A DNA stretch of 64,000 bases from Ricordea florida (Eukaryota > Cnidaria > Anthozoa > Corallimorpharia > Ricordeidae), in the NCBI GenBank assembly GCA_949710005.1, contig OX453272.1, positions 8,119,633 through 8,183,632 on the forward strand, written 5' to 3'. A program made the translations under genes and the position numbers. Below are positions 43,601 through 54,231 of this stretch, piece after piece (positions within the stretch are counted from its first letter, which is position 1; every line of letters starts with the position of its first letter). Below the pieces are notes generated by a model. The model was not told the origin of the DNA. It searched no databases and was given only the letters and a program-made list of their open reading frames with translations.

Positions 43601-44085
43601 TCAATAGCGGAAATGTAAGAAATGTTTCGTGAAGAGTAGTGCAACTCAAGGTGATGCTTGGGATGTCTGCAAGCCTATCACTGTGTTAGAAAACCATTTC
43701 ATCTGTTTTGTTTGCTTGATTGCACGTGCGCTATTTAATTTCCGCATATCTATGCAAGACAATCTTCTAAGCATGCATGAAATGACCTTTTTAGAACAAA
43801 CTGTGAAGACTGCACTGTTTGTGATCACATTTTGCTTGTCAGTGTAAACATTTCAGTTATCTACAATAGTGGACAAAAATATTTGGGACACTTAAACTTA
43901 GATAATCGAGGGCATGTTCTGCTCTCCTTGTAACAATAGGTTACAATAGTCTCCCCTTTCCCTTTAACATTGTTTTTCACCTGGGGTAGAAAGGGAATAG
44001 TGCAGAAGAACACGTAGAAGTGTTCCAAACATATCAGCCATATTGATGGATGGAATACCAAACATATCCATTTTACATTTCTTAG

Positions 44086-44637
44086 GTCCTCCGCCGATTC
44101 CTGAAATGGATCTTGTTTTTGCCGTAAGTGCAAACGCTATGAAAGGTGAAGACAACTTCCAACAAATGAAAAATATCATTACGGCATTGATTGACAAGTA
44201 CGGAACCTACCGAATCCGTTACTGCGTCATTGAATTCGGAAACGTGCCAAAGCTTAAGATTCCTTTCGCTGTGGGTGTCCCGGATGAAGCTGCATTGAAG
44301 CGAATGGTGAACTCCATGCAATCCAGCTCAGGTACTTCATTGGAACGAGTTGTTGAAGAAGCTAAGCGTGTTTTGGAGATAGAAGGTCGTCCTGATGTGA
44401 AGAAAGTCCTCGTTGTAATCACCGATACAAAATCCAGCAGCTCGTCTTCTGACGTTGAAGAAAACTCTAAAGATTTAGAGGATGATGATGTCAAGGTCAT
44501 CGCAGTTGCTTTGGGGAAAGAGTCTGATTCCGCTGAACTCTCCAAGACAACTCCAAACAAAGAAAATCTCATTGAGGTTGACGAAGAAGACGACCCTAAG
44601 GAAACAGTGCAGATAATTATGCGCAAAATTTTAAGAG
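44086..44637 (+). CDS. D30 VWA domain exon
   Basis: 552 nt; acceptor ATTTCTTAG, donor aga g|gtaaaa. Segments: PEMDLVFAVSANAMKGEDNF, IRYCVIEFGNVPKLKIPF, SGTSLERVVEEAKRVL, VLVVITDTKSS, VKVIAVALGKESDSAELS, IIMRKILRG. One Cys in strand 3. The LDKAL helix is changed to LERVV. Confidence 0.92.
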
Positions 44638-44891
44638 GTAAAAAGGCAGAATTGTTTTAGTTGTGACTCGCATAACTTAGTTATGTCTCGTAGAAAATCT
44701 TTGAATATGATACGCTGCGTTATATTCAATTCCTTTGTCCAAAGCAAATTTCTCTAACACATTTCACTTCTTGCACTTTTGGATTAACTGGCCTTCGTTG
44801 ATTAATTTTTTCCCGAAAGAAGCACTCTTCCTGGTCCATGGTAATGATTCCCTTGTGTTCTAATGTTTGTAGTTTATTTTTGATTTTATAG

Positions 44892-45116
44892 TGGCACCTA
44901 AAGTACCCGAGATGAATTTGGCCTTTGCCATAAGTGCCAGGGCTGTGGATAAAGATACAAACTTCGAAAAGATGAAGGATACCATTCAGGCAGTTGTTAA
45001 GAAGTACGGCTCCAACCGTATTCACTACAGTGTAATCACATTTGGAGACCCGCCATTGGTGCAACTGTCATTTGATCGAGCCTTCCCTTCAGATGAAGAT
45101 ATCAAACGTTTCATCG
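44892..45116 (+). CDS. D31 VWA domain, first half-exon
   Basis: 225 nt; acceptor TTGATTTTATAG phase 1, donor atc g|gtaagc phase 1. Segments: PEMNLAFAISARAVDKDTNF, MKDTIQAVVKKYG, IHYSVITFGDPPLVQLSF, ending DIKRFIG. The strand-1 Asp is Asn. The second half follows after a 539 bp intron. Confidence 0.9.
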
Positions 45117-45655
45117 GTAAGCCGTTGATACTGAGCAAGGCAACATGTTCAATTCAAAACCTTCTTTATAACATAGCTTTGGGAAAGCGCGCGCTCTGAT
45201 TGGCTAATACGCTCGATCCATTTGCCCATAGGTTGCATGGTGGCGTCAGATTGTGAAGTTTCAAAAGAAATGGTATAAAAGTATAATGGTAATAATGGTA
45301 TATAAGTTATAAAAGAAATGGTAAACGCAGCAGCTGTGCAGCCATCGAGTTATGGGCACACTTAAGGGGTTTGCTTCTTTCGTGCTTAGCAACCTCCCGC
45401 GTGCGTCCATAACTCGATGGTTGCACGCTGCATGTTGCTCGTTTCTTCAATGTTCCTTCGTTAGAATTGGAAGTCATACAGTATGGTAACGTTTGCCTCC
45501 AAACCAAGCTTGAGTTCTTCAATGAAGTGCAGGCAACCTTTATTCCCAAGCTGAGTCATGACCTTGACCTGGTCCTGATTTAAGCCCTTAAAATTTATAT
45601 AAAGGAAACCTTTTTCCTGTTGAAGAAGTTTACACAAACTATTTTTATCTTCCAG
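45117..45655 (+). other. Intron inside D31
   Basis: 539 bp phase-1 intron containing a foldback (45325-45432) and, just before it, a GCGCGCTCTGATTGGCTAAT segment like the MITE family at 35874. Confidence 0.65.
45325..45432. repeat. Foldback (inverted repeat)
   Basis: Arms GTGCAGCCATCGAGTTATGG and CCATAACTCGATGGTTGCAC pair almost perfectly with a ~45 bp loop; outer GCAGC/GCTGC extends the stem. Confidence 0.75.
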
Positions 45656-45991
45656 CGACCATTCCTAAGAACACACCTGGTGCCATGTTAAATGAGGTAC
45701 TAAGTGAGGCGAAGAAACTTTTCGACACTGCTTTTAAAATTCGTCCAGATGCTAAAAACGTGTTAGTCATAATAACAGACAAGCAATCTGAGAGTAGTGA
45801 AGAAGATTTGAAGGCGGCTGTGGAGGAACTGGCACCTTATGACGTCAAGATTATCGGTGTAGCTCTTGGCAGTGAGGCTGATAAAGACGAACTTGATCTG
45901 TTAAGTCCTGGAACTGATGATGTCATTGAAGCCAGTGGTACTGATGGCCCCAAAAAGATTGCTGATGATGTCATGAAGCGAGCTTTGCAAG
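45656..45991 (+). CDS. D31 VWA domain, second half-exon
   Basis: 336 nt; acceptor TTTATCTTCCAG phase 1, donor caa g|gtatga phase 1. TPGAMLNEVLSEAKKLF, VLVIITDKQSE, VKIIGVALGSEADKDELD, DVMKRALQG. Sum with first half 561 nt. Its 3' intron is only 76 bp, the shortest in the array. Confidence 0.9.
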
Positions 45992-46067
45992 GTATGATCT
46001 ATTGCGTCGTCAACGCTGGTTGCTTTGCAATATATAGAGGACATTATTGTTTTTAATTTGTTTCTAG

Positions 46068-46625
46068 ATCATCCAGAGCTCTCTGAACTTGATCTCGCCT
46101 TTGCCATCAATGCTGCTGGAACTGATGCAGACGAAACGTTTGAAAAGCTGAAAGATGCAATGAAGAGCGTAGTAGACAAGTACGGTACTCATGACATACG
46201 CTATGGTGTCATCGTTTACGGTGATTCAGCGGAACTTGTCGTTCCCTTCACGAGAAATCCTCAAGAAATCGACAAGTTAAAGAAAGATGTTGCCAAGCTG
46301 ATTCGCCCGTCTGGAAGTCCAGACTTGAAGAAAGTGTTGGAGGAGGCGAAGAAATTGTTAGACTCGGGGTCCGGTCGCCCCAAAGCCAACAAGGTGTTAG
46401 TAGTGGTTACAGACGCCAAGTCAACAACAGCACCAGATGAAATTGAGACAGCCGCTAAGCCGCTGGATAGCGGCGGAATAGGAGTTATTCCAGTGGCTGT
46501 AGGAGAAGAGGCAAATCCAACACAATTGAAAAAGATGACTTCTAAGGAACAAAACGTGTTGCTGGTCGACAAAGAGGAGGATCCTGACAAGATGGGAGAG
46601 GAAATAATGAAAAAGGTTTTGCAAG
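46068..46625 (+). CDS. D32 VWA domain exon
   Basis: 558 nt; acceptor TTTGTTTCTAG, donor caa g|gtaatt. Segments: SELDLAFAINAAGTDADETF, IRYGVIVYGDSAELVVPF, SGSPDLKKVLEEAKKLL, VLVVVTDAKST, IGVIPVAVGEEANPTQLK, EIMKKVLQG. MIDAS start INAAG (Asn at the Asp position). Confidence 0.93.
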
Positions 46626-46809
46626 GTAATTGTTGCTTTCATCTCATAACTTACGTTCTAAGAAAAGCCCAAGATTGTCGTATTTACCCAACCCCATTTC
46701 CAGTCAATAACAGGCAATTTCTCTACAAACTTGCGTACCCCAAATTACGCATGAATCACCTATAAAATACTCGAGCAGTTCTTTTTCATTATTTATTCTT
46801 TTCTTTCAG

Positions 46810-47364
46810 CCATTCCCAAAGTGCTCGACCTGGACCTGGCTTTTGCTATAAGTGCAAACGCAGCACTGGACTCTGACGAAAACTTCAGAAAAATGAAAGA
46901 AGTAATGAGATTTGTTGTCGACAAGTATGGCGTTGGAACAATCAAATACGCCGTTGTTGCGTTTGGAAACACACCGTCAGTAAAGGCGCGATTCACAGAC
47001 CCCGTTGACGAGGACCAACTTAAGTTTGTACTCAAAGGCCTGACACCCAATCAGAAGGGATCCAACATTAATAAGGCCCTTGATGAAGTACAACGGCTTT
47101 TTGACGCCTCCCCGCGACCTGACGCCAGGAGAGTGCTTGTTCTTGTGACTGATAAGAAGTCAGACAGTAATGTTGATGATATAAAATCATCTGCCAACTC
47201 GCTTTGGAGATCAAATGTTAAAATTGTATCTGTGGCCTTTGGTAAAGAGGCTGATACAGACGAGATGAAGGCGACAACAACTGATGAAAAAGATCTTATA
47301 GAAGCACAAACAACGGAGGAACCTGCCGCTGTTGCAAAGGAGATAATGGAGAAAGTCTTGGAAG
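46810..47364 (+). CDS. D33 VWA domain exon
   Basis: 555 nt; acceptor TTCTTTTCTTTCAG, donor gaa g|gtatgt. Segments: LDLDLAFAISANAALDSDENF with one extra residue before the helix, IKYAVVAFGNTPSVKARF, KGSNINKALDEVQRLF, VLVLVTDKKSD, VKIVSVAFGKEADTDEMK, EIMEKVLEG. Confidence 0.92.
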
Positions 47365-48132
47365 GTATGTTCGTTTCGTTTTAGAAAAAAAGCATTTATA
47401 AATTGCCTTGTTAACAAGGAACCGCCCGGTTAGCTCAGTTGGTAGAGCGCCAGCCTGTCGAGCGGGAGGTCGTGAGTTCAAACCTCGGCCGGACCAACAC
47501 TCAAAGTCTTGAAATAAGGAAGAATGTGCTGCCTTTGTTATGACATGCACACCTGCAAATGGTTAGACATTCTAGTCTTCTCGGATAAGGACGATTAAGC
47601 GTAGGCCCGTCTCACAGCACTGTTCTTGTGGGACGTTAAAAGATCCCACCACACTGTTCGAAAAGAGTAGAAGACATAAACCCCGGTGGTGTGGTTCACC
47701 TTAAGAAAGTTTGATTGTAATTTAGGGGGGGTCAGATTGCAATTGGGACGCAAGTTCTGTTTCTTTCCCCCGTCACAGCCTCGACCCATTTAGTGACGAA
47801 TTCATTAAACTAAATTAAACTTAAACCAAACTTTAACCAAAGCGCCAAATGTTTCCACGGTTTGGGGATGACACAGAGACTTCAAGCCTTGCATTCGACG
47901 TAAGCACCATCGTTGTCGCCCTGATAGTGAGCCGCAGTTGTGGGCTTAATTCCTATGTAAACCTGAATTTGTTTTGAGGATAAATAAAACTTGAATAAAC
48001 GTCTATGGAAACGCAAGGTCTCCACCTTAACCGTCTGTCGTATTGTGCTATTTGCATTGTCTTTGGCTTCATGTTCATTTGGTTCTTTTTAATTCACGGT
48101 TCGCCTTGCTTAATTCAATTTTTTTTTTTCAG
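47365..48132 (+). other. Intron D33-D34
   Basis: 768 bp, largely a SINE-like family B copy (47424-47720). 47721-48120 shows a run of 7 G at about 47726 and no other recognised element. Confidence 0.65.
47424..47720 (+). mobile_element. tRNA-derived SINE-like repeat, family B, longest copy
   Basis: Head 47424-47494 folds tRNA-like: GCCCGGT..CCGGACC acceptor (one mismatch), TAGCTCAGTTGGTAGAGC D arm/A box, loop CTGTCGA (GTC at the anticodon position) and GTTCAAACC B box. Mismatches in the acceptor, anticodon and T stems plus a following body (CGGATAAGGACGATTAAGC, GTGGGACGTTAAA) argue for a SINE, not a functional tRNA-Asp. Confidence 0.75.
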
Positions 48133-48693
48133 ATTTTAACGTGCCGGAAACGGACATCATATTCGCTCTAAGTGCCACAGCGTTCCAGTCAGAGGCAACG
48201 TTTACCAAAATGAAGGACACAGTCAAAGAATTTATCAACAGGTTTGGTGTTCTTGGACGCGTGCACTATGGCTTGTTAACCTTTGGAGAATTTCCAACCG
48301 TTTACATTCAGTTTTCAGAGAAACAGACGAGTAAAAAGAAACTTAAGGATTTCATTGAAGATATCCGAGAAGACTACACTTCAGCTTCCTTGCATAGAGC
48401 TCTGAATACCGCCAGATATGAGTTTAATCATACTGTAGGTGGAAGACCCGAGGCCAAGAAGATTCTCGTGGTGATGATTGACCGAGAGTCGGACAGCAGT
48501 GAAGAGGATGTCATCAAAGCTACCAAACGTCTGGAAGAGGACGGAGTAAGAGTGATTGCAGTCGCCTTAGGCGATGAGGAGAACGTGAATGAAGTTAAAA
48601 AGATTGTATCAATCAAGGAAGATGTTGTTAAACCAAACAAGACTGATGGTGCGAAGGATATTACACACGAAGTTATCAAGACTCTTCTGGACG
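48133..48693 (+). CDS. D34 VWA domain exon
   Basis: 561 nt; acceptor TTTTTTTTTCAG, donor gac g|gtgagc. Segments: PETDIIFALSATAFQSEATF, VHYGLLTFGEFPTVYIQF, TSASLHRALNTARYEF, ILVVMIDRESD, VRVIAVALGDEENVNEVK, EVIKTLLDG. The central loop is the most changed part (IREDYTSASLH, no Gly-Pro). Confidence 0.92.
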
Positions 48694-49229
48694 GTGAGCG
48701 CGTTAAATTACAAATTTGATTGTTATAGCCACCCCTTCAGTTATTTATTTATTTCTTAACAATATTTTAAGAGAGTTGCCCAGCTCAGGATAGGTTGGCT
48801 TATGCGGGGCTCTGTACGCTATTCAATAGAGAAAGAAAGTGCGGAAATAACAGACAAGAAGAATAAGTAATGTACAATAAATGGCCAATTGATGGAGCGC
48901 TCTTGTCAGCATCTGACGTGCTTTTTGGGCCTAATTTGAGAAGCGACAAATCCTGCACATTTATCGTGAACACTTTAATGTTAAACTGATTAGAATCATT
49001 GGTTTACTGCATGGCATGACTGACAGTCGCTCACAACCGACACAACTATTCTTTCCACACTGAATAAAGAAAACAATTATTACTGAGAGTAGGCAGTTTT
49101 CATGTTAGGGAGTTGACTGGCAAACTGAACAGTGTAACTTGAGATTTCATTCCCTCTTCGTTCCTGGTGCAGCAGGAAGTGTTCGTCAACGATTGCTGTA
49201 TGATTATTTTTTAAGTCTAAAGAAGCTAG

Positions 49230-49373
49230 AATAGCCTCCAAATACTAGAAGTATACAGGATGTTTGTCCCATGAACTAATGATGTTTATTGGCCTTGCTT
49301 CCACGAGTCTCCCATAGCTCAGTGGTAAAGCGTCCGAACTAGTAATTAGCAAGTCGAAGGCTCAACACCTATC
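49230..49373 (+). repeat. tRNA-like repeat, family D, interrupted copy
   Basis: Shares ATGAACTAATG..TTGGCCTTGC and ACGAGTCTCCCATAGCTCAG, GTCCGAACTAGTAAT with the minus-strand copy at 54385. The TAGCTCAGTGGTAAAGCG stretch is A-box like. The continuation GGGAGAACTCGGATTTT resumes at 49618, after the inserted MITE. Confidence 0.7.
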
Positions 49374-49617
49374 GGGGCCTGTTGTTCGAAGGAGGGTTAA
49401 GGTAACCCAGGGTTAGTGCGAAATTTAAATGCAGGTACGAGAGCTTAGAAAGCACTGACATTCAGTATAATTCTTTTTGAATACAATTTGATGATTGTAT
49501 GCTCTGAATAAAATAGAGAAAGTTAGAGGAGAAAACGCTTTTTAGGAAGAGGAAACGAAACTCATGTTAAAAGTTAACCCTGGGTTAGCGCAAATCGGCC
49601 TTCGAACAACCGGCCCC
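49374..49617. mobile_element. MITE inserted into the family-D repeat (244 bp)
   Basis: Ends GGGGCCTGTTGTTCGAAGG and, inverted, GGGGCCGGTTGTTCGAAGG (one mismatch), with further inner pairing TAACCCAGGGTTA. The copy at 54385 carries the uninterrupted site, confirming insertion. Confidence 0.85.
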
Positions 49618-49749
49618 GGGAGAACTCGGATTTTCTTTTACCGAGTTTACCTTTGACAGTCCTGAAAATACATCTTAATAATAGCATGTATTGCTTCCAA
49701 TCGGCCATTGAAATAAGGCTCACGGTTTGTTGTTTTATTGGTGTCCTAG

Positions 49750-50310
49750 AAAACCTTGAAACGCCAGAGATCGATTTAGGATTTGCCATCAGTGCCTCGG
49801 CTGTTTCAGCTTCGGATACATTTAAACGCATGAAAGACACTGTCAATGCAATCATCGATAAGTATGGCGTCAACAGTAGAGTTAGGTATGGCTTGATAGT
49901 ATTTGGCAGCAAAGCTGACGAAGTTCTGAGTTTTGGAGAGGAATTGAGCGATGTCGAATCTCTAAAGAGATATATCAGTCTTTCTAGACGTGAAACCGGG
50001 GAACCTGATTTGCAGAAAGGCTTAGAAGAAGCTGAGAATTTGTTCAATCGTGTTAAGGTGCAATCAGGTGTTAAACGCGTTCTCGTGGTAATAATGGACA
50101 AGAAATCAGCCAGTAGTCCTGCGAGTTTGAGGGAAGCTGTAAAACCATTGGAGGAACATGGAATAAAAGTTATTCCTGTTGCTGTTGGAGAGTCTGCTGA
50201 CCCTGATCAGCTTGAGGGAATTGCTTCGAATAAGAGATACCTTCTGGAAACAGACCGTGCGCTGGACCCTGAGGAAACAGCAGACAGGATTATGGAGAAA
50301 GTTCTTACAG
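49750..50310 (+). CDS. D35 VWA domain exon
   Basis: 561 nt; acceptor TTGGTGTCCTAG, donor aca g|gtactt. Segments: PEIDLGFAISASAVSASDTF, VRYGLIVFGSKADEVLSF, TGEPDLQKGLEEAENLF, VLVVIMDKKSA, IKVIPVAVGESADPDQLE, RIMEKVLTG. Close to consensus except KGL in the central helix. Confidence 0.93.
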
Positions 50311-50865
50311 GTACTTGATACTGCGGCCATGTAATTGTTCAAATGGCTACTAAGTTACAATGATGGATCTTACAATAGCGGGATCCTGTACTCACAAAAT
50401 TTCAGCTAACCTCTAAAAAACGTTTTACGTGTTTGCTGATCCAATTCTTCCTGACCCGTCTTTGATTAGGGTTTTCGTCCTGAAAGTATTAAGTATTGGG
50501 AACTTCGGACGTAGTTAAGTGTACAACTGAAATAAGTAAAGGATCTATTACGAAAATTGTACACACAGCTTTGGTTACTAATGTCGAAGTTTGCCAGAAA
50601 ACAGTAAAGAAATTGAAGATTTCAAATTGTTGGAATAGTTCTTTGTTTTGTTTTACTCTGATCTCTTTTGCAGTATTTCTAATTTTCTTCTCGTTCAGTA
50701 GTTGTACATTAGTAACATCCAGCCTCACAAAAGCGATTTGCAGTTTTTAAGTTCTTTTTCGTTGGCTCAAAATTATTTCATATTTTTGGTTCTTTGAACT
50801 TGCCGAACATCTGTGCTGTAACGTTCATACCATAATTATTGGTTACAACTGTTATTGCTTATCAG
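50311..50865 (+). other. Intron D35-D36
   Basis: 555 bp; nothing recognised. Confidence 0.6.
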
Positions 50866-51414
50866 ACTTCCCGACCGTGCCTGAAATGGACATAGCGTTT
50901 GTTATCAGTTCCACGTCACCAAGAGCCGATGTCAATTTCCCCAAAATTAAGGAGGTTCTCACCAGCTTAATCGAGTCATACGGAGTACAGCGTGTGCAAT
51001 TCAGCGTCATATCGTTTGGCAAAGACCCAGTAATCAGAATCAAGTTTACAGACAGTCTTAGCGAAGGCGCTTTAAAGAGAACCATCTCTGTCCTACCAAG
51101 GCCAAGTGGTTCATCGCTGGACGCTGCTCTACGAAAAGCCAAAGAAACGTTCGAGGAAAGTCCACGCCCAGATGTAAAGAAGGTTGTGGTACTTATTATG
51201 GATGAGAAATCGGAGAGTAAAAAAGAGGATGTGAAATCTGCGGCTTCAGAGTTGGAAGAAGAAGGTATTGTTGTTATCCCTGTGGCGTTTGGAAGTCTGG
51301 CTAATCCTGACGAAGCTGTAATAACTACGACTAATAAAGAAAATGTTGTCAAGACGTCGGATACAAGAGATCCAAAGAAAACTGCTGAACAAATTGCTAA
51401 CAAAGTGTTAGCTG
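50866..51414 (+). CDS. D36 VWA domain exon
   Basis: 549 nt; acceptor TTGCTTATCAG, donor gct g|gtgagt. Segments: PEMDIAFVISSTSPRADVNF, VQFSVISFGKDPVIRIKF, PSGSSLDAALRKAKETF, VVVLIMDEKSE, IVVIPVAFGSLANPDEAV, QIANKVLAG. The long downstream ORF continues only because the intron happens to stay open for ~85 codons. Confidence 0.92.
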
Positions 51415-52060
51415 GTGAGTGTGGTAATGTTATGATAATGTACGGCACTTATGGGTTTTCTAGCTGTAAATTAGAGCACGTGGCGGCCTCGTGCCAAACA
51501 AGGTCATTTACCAGCTTACCAGATTCGCTCCGACGAAGGGCTAACGCTCGAAACGTCAGCCCCTCTCTTTTACCTGACGGTGGTATAACTTACTTTATTA
51601 ATTCGTTTGATTTACCCAATTTCTTGCATTTACCAGCTTGGCTCTTGATGCTTCTCTCCGAGGGGCATAGTACATTATAGCTGCAAGTGACTTCGTTTTC
51701 TAGCGTTTGTGCTTTCACACAGTATGGCATTCCCTTAAAACTGCTGACCATTACTTTTACAACATTTTGCTGTTGGGAACTAATACAGTAATTGGGATAT
51801 TCACCCTGATAGGAAAAACCATAACGAGTTCTTCGAAAACTAGCTTCGCGAGGCTTTGCGGAAATCGTATTTCTAGTAAAGTTTTCTTTAATCCGGTTTG
51901 ATGATACAGTTGTTTGAAATAGTTACACTCACGTTGTTTTTCACTGCCTCTTACGTGCACTTGCACGATGACATTAGGAACAAATCCAAACACAACAAAT
52001 TTAAAATCCGTATCTTGTTTCCAAAGAACTTCCTTAATATGGATCGACTTTGTTTTACAG
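51415..52060 (+). other. Intron D36-D37
   Basis: 646 bp; contains the Penelope-like tail copy at 51526-51640 and nothing else recognised. Confidence 0.6.
51526..51640 (+). repeat. Penelope-like tail family, copy 4
   Basis: CGACGAAGGGCTAACGCTCG, AAACGTCAGCCCC, GACGGTGGTATAACTTACTT and TTCGTTTGATTTACCCAATT match copy 1 in order. Confidence 0.65.
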
Positions 52061-52621
52061 ACAAACCGAAGATACCGATGGTTGACATGGGATTTGCAAT
52101 CAGCGCCGCCGGAAGTAACGCCAGGAAAAACTTTGAAAAAATAAAGGAAGTTATCACGACTTTTATTGACAAGTACGGATCTGACAGGATAGCATACAGC
52201 GCACTGACCTTTGGAACAAGGCCAACAATCCAGTTTCGGTTTAGCGACTCAACAAGTTCTGATAAAATTGTTCAGGCAATTGTGGAAAGAATGCCGAGAA
52301 ATCCCCCAGAAGCCTCGTTGGACAAAGCTCTAGAAAAAGCGCGGGAACTTTTCAAGGTTTCCGAAGGTGCCAGAAACAATGCCTTGAAGATCTTGGTGGT
52401 CGTAACTGATAGCAAATCTGACAGCATGGCGAAGGATGTCATGACTGCCGCTACCAAACTTGAGGAAGACGGTGTCAGGATTATTGGAGTCGCCTTTGGA
52501 AACGAGGCTGATCCGCAAGAATTGGAAAATGCTACGGATATTGATGGTGACGTCCTGAGCGCCACAGATACAGCATCACCTGAAAAAATTATAGAGAAGA
52601 TAATGAATCGAGTTTTGGACA
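52061..52621 (+). CDS. D37 VWA domain exon
   Basis: 561 nt; acceptor TTTGTTTTACAG, donor gac a|gtaagt. Segments: PMVDMGFAISAAGSNARKNF, IAYSALTFGTRPTIQFRF, PEASLDKALEKARELF, ILVVVTDSKSD, VRIIGVAFGNEADPQELE, KIMNRVLDS. Confidence 0.92.
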
Positions 52622-52675
52622 GTAAGTTTTTTATAATGATATTTAGTATATGCCAACTCATTTAACCTTGACATT

Positions 52676-52920
52676 TTGAGTAATCTGATTGGCTCACCAT
52701 CTTGGTATATTGAACACTATTCTCCTCGTAGGAGGGGAGTAGTATCTGGGATTCTACGAAGTGCTTGAACAGGTCAGTTTTGATGGGATAAAAACAAAAA
52801 TGGCCGTCGTCAATTCTCGCTTTAGAGCTGTTTCCTAGAGATGTAACTGAGGATTTGTCCTCTATCTAGGTGAATTTTATTCTCCATGATTTCAGAGAAC
52901 AATTGTTAATTATTAACACT
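52676..52920 (+). mobile_element. MITE of the CTGATTGG family
   Basis: TAATCTGATTGGCTCACCAT left end as at 38876. Right end AGAGAACAATTGTTAATTA resembles the 35874 family ends. Confidence 0.55.
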
Positions 52921-53124
52921 TCCCCTGAACTAACAGAATCAAAACCACGAAGCAGTTTAGGAAGTGGATCCTTGATAATCAACTGCATTCTTCTGTTTTA
53001 TAAAATAACTCAGATACTACGCCCGCGCTGATTGGTCGAAAATCTATGGGTTATTGTGCCGGTAAACCCATAGAAAAGAGAAACACTTTATGTTCTTATA
53101 TAAAGTTAGTTTTACAAAAGCAAT

Positions 53125-53308
53125 AAACCTCAGTTTCTGTGGGTTTACCGGCGTAATAAACCACGCGCGGGATGTTAGGAGAACACGAGAAGAGCTTGTA
53201 AATCACGAGCTGCAGGCGAGTGATTTACAAGTTTTCTCTTAACATCCCAACATCCCATTTAGTTTATTGCGCCCGTAAACCCATAGAAACTGCGGTTTAT
53301 TGGTTAAA
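53125..53308. repeat. Foldback element
   Basis: Arms AATAAACCTCAGTTTCTGTG and, inverted, AATAAACCGCAGTTTCTATG continue through GGGTTTACCGG / CGGGCGCAATAAAC. The inner pair GCTTGTAAATCAC / GTGATTTACAAG and GGGATGTTAGGAGAA / TTCTCTTAACATCCC completes an ~180 bp hairpin. A related half lies upstream (GGTAAACCCATAG, 53061). Confidence 0.75.
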
Positions 53309-54022
53309 TAATCGTGATGATACACTCGCCTTCCTATTTTCAGATATAAATTTTTGATAATCAGCTCTTTTACTCTGTTGTCTACTGCGACGCTAACTCT
53401 TACTGAGCAGTTTATTAGGATACATGTCATTGAGTGAAATTAAGACGGCTGTTGCACAACAGAGCCGGCCCCAATTTCCAGTGCTACGTCCTAACTCAAT
53501 TGTGTGTGAACATAACAGATATTCTTCATTTTCGTATGATGCCATACAAATCAAATACTTCTAGAGAAATGCTTATCATTCAAAACTAGAGTTGAAACGC
53601 AGACCACAGGCCATGTCGAGTGGAATTCTAAATTTTTTTTTTATTTTTCGTCGTTTTTTTATCATTTTTTTTGCGGTTCTTATCGGATGCCAAGGCTCAA
53701 CATGTATAAACCTTTCAAATCGTACTCTGCACGGTTTCACCTGGTTTTTATATTGTGTCCTGCAGTCTTGGTTTTAACACGATTGAGGTTACTGCGAAGA
53801 AGGCTGGTAGTTTCTTCGTAAAAGTTTCTTTGAGACTTGAGTTTTAGCATCTTGGAAAACCAGTTATCCCATAAGATATTCCTTTGGCTTCATTTACAAA
53901 CTTACGGAACGATTACGAATAAAAATTACCAAGATTGTTTTGCAAACGAAAGACACGCTTAACCTACTTATCAATCAGCCACTATACGTTTTTCAATTGA
54001 TCACTTTATTTTTAATTCTCAG

Positions 54023-54231
54023 AAACTGCCACACTGGATGAAATCGACTTGGGTATCGCCATTAGCGCTGCTGCTTCAGATGCTGAAGAAACATTTCAGC
54101 GAATGAAGGATACTGTGAAAGAAATTATGCAGACTTACAACACCAACAAAATACAGTATGCAGTGTTTGTATTTGGTGACATGACTACAACGTCGCTGAA
54201 CTTTGGACAGACTATGCCGGATGATGAGGCG
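54023..54231 (+). CDS. D38 VWA domain, first half-exon
   Basis: 209 nt; acceptor TTAATTCTCAG phase 1, donor gag gcg|gttagt phase 0. Segments: DEIDLGIAISAAASDAEETF, IQYAVFVFGDMTTTSLNF, ending TMPDDEA. The remainder lies 1,045 bp downstream. Confidence 0.88.

Larger units (their letters stand above)
42753..44085 (+). other. Intron D29-D30
   Basis: 1,333 bp. Holds a minus-strand SINE-like C copy (42797-42962) and a foldback carrying another fragment (43343-43600). The rest shows nothing recognisable. Confidence 0.65.
48694..49749 (+). other. Intron D34-D35
   Basis: 1,056 bp. The 3' half is a tRNA-like repeat (49230-49373) broken by a MITE (49374-49617). 48694-49229 shows nothing recognisable. 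Confidence 0.65.
52622..54022 (+). other. Intron D37-D38
   Basis: 1,401 bp. MITE (52676-52920) and foldback (53125-53308); 53309-54022 shows T runs near 53633-53675 and nothing else. Confidence 0.65.

Noticed and set aside
47424..47494. A functional tRNA-Asp (GTC anticodon position)
   Set aside because: Mismatches in three stems, and a SINE body shared with 15519 follows directly.
49311..49373. A tRNA gene on the + strand
   Set aside because: Only an A-box-like half is present, the body is interrupted by a MITE, and a repeat copy exists at 54385.
51415..51680. C-terminal extension of D36 to 51680
   Set aside because: The extra ~85 codons lie past a consensus GTGAGT donor and read through a Penelope-like repeat.
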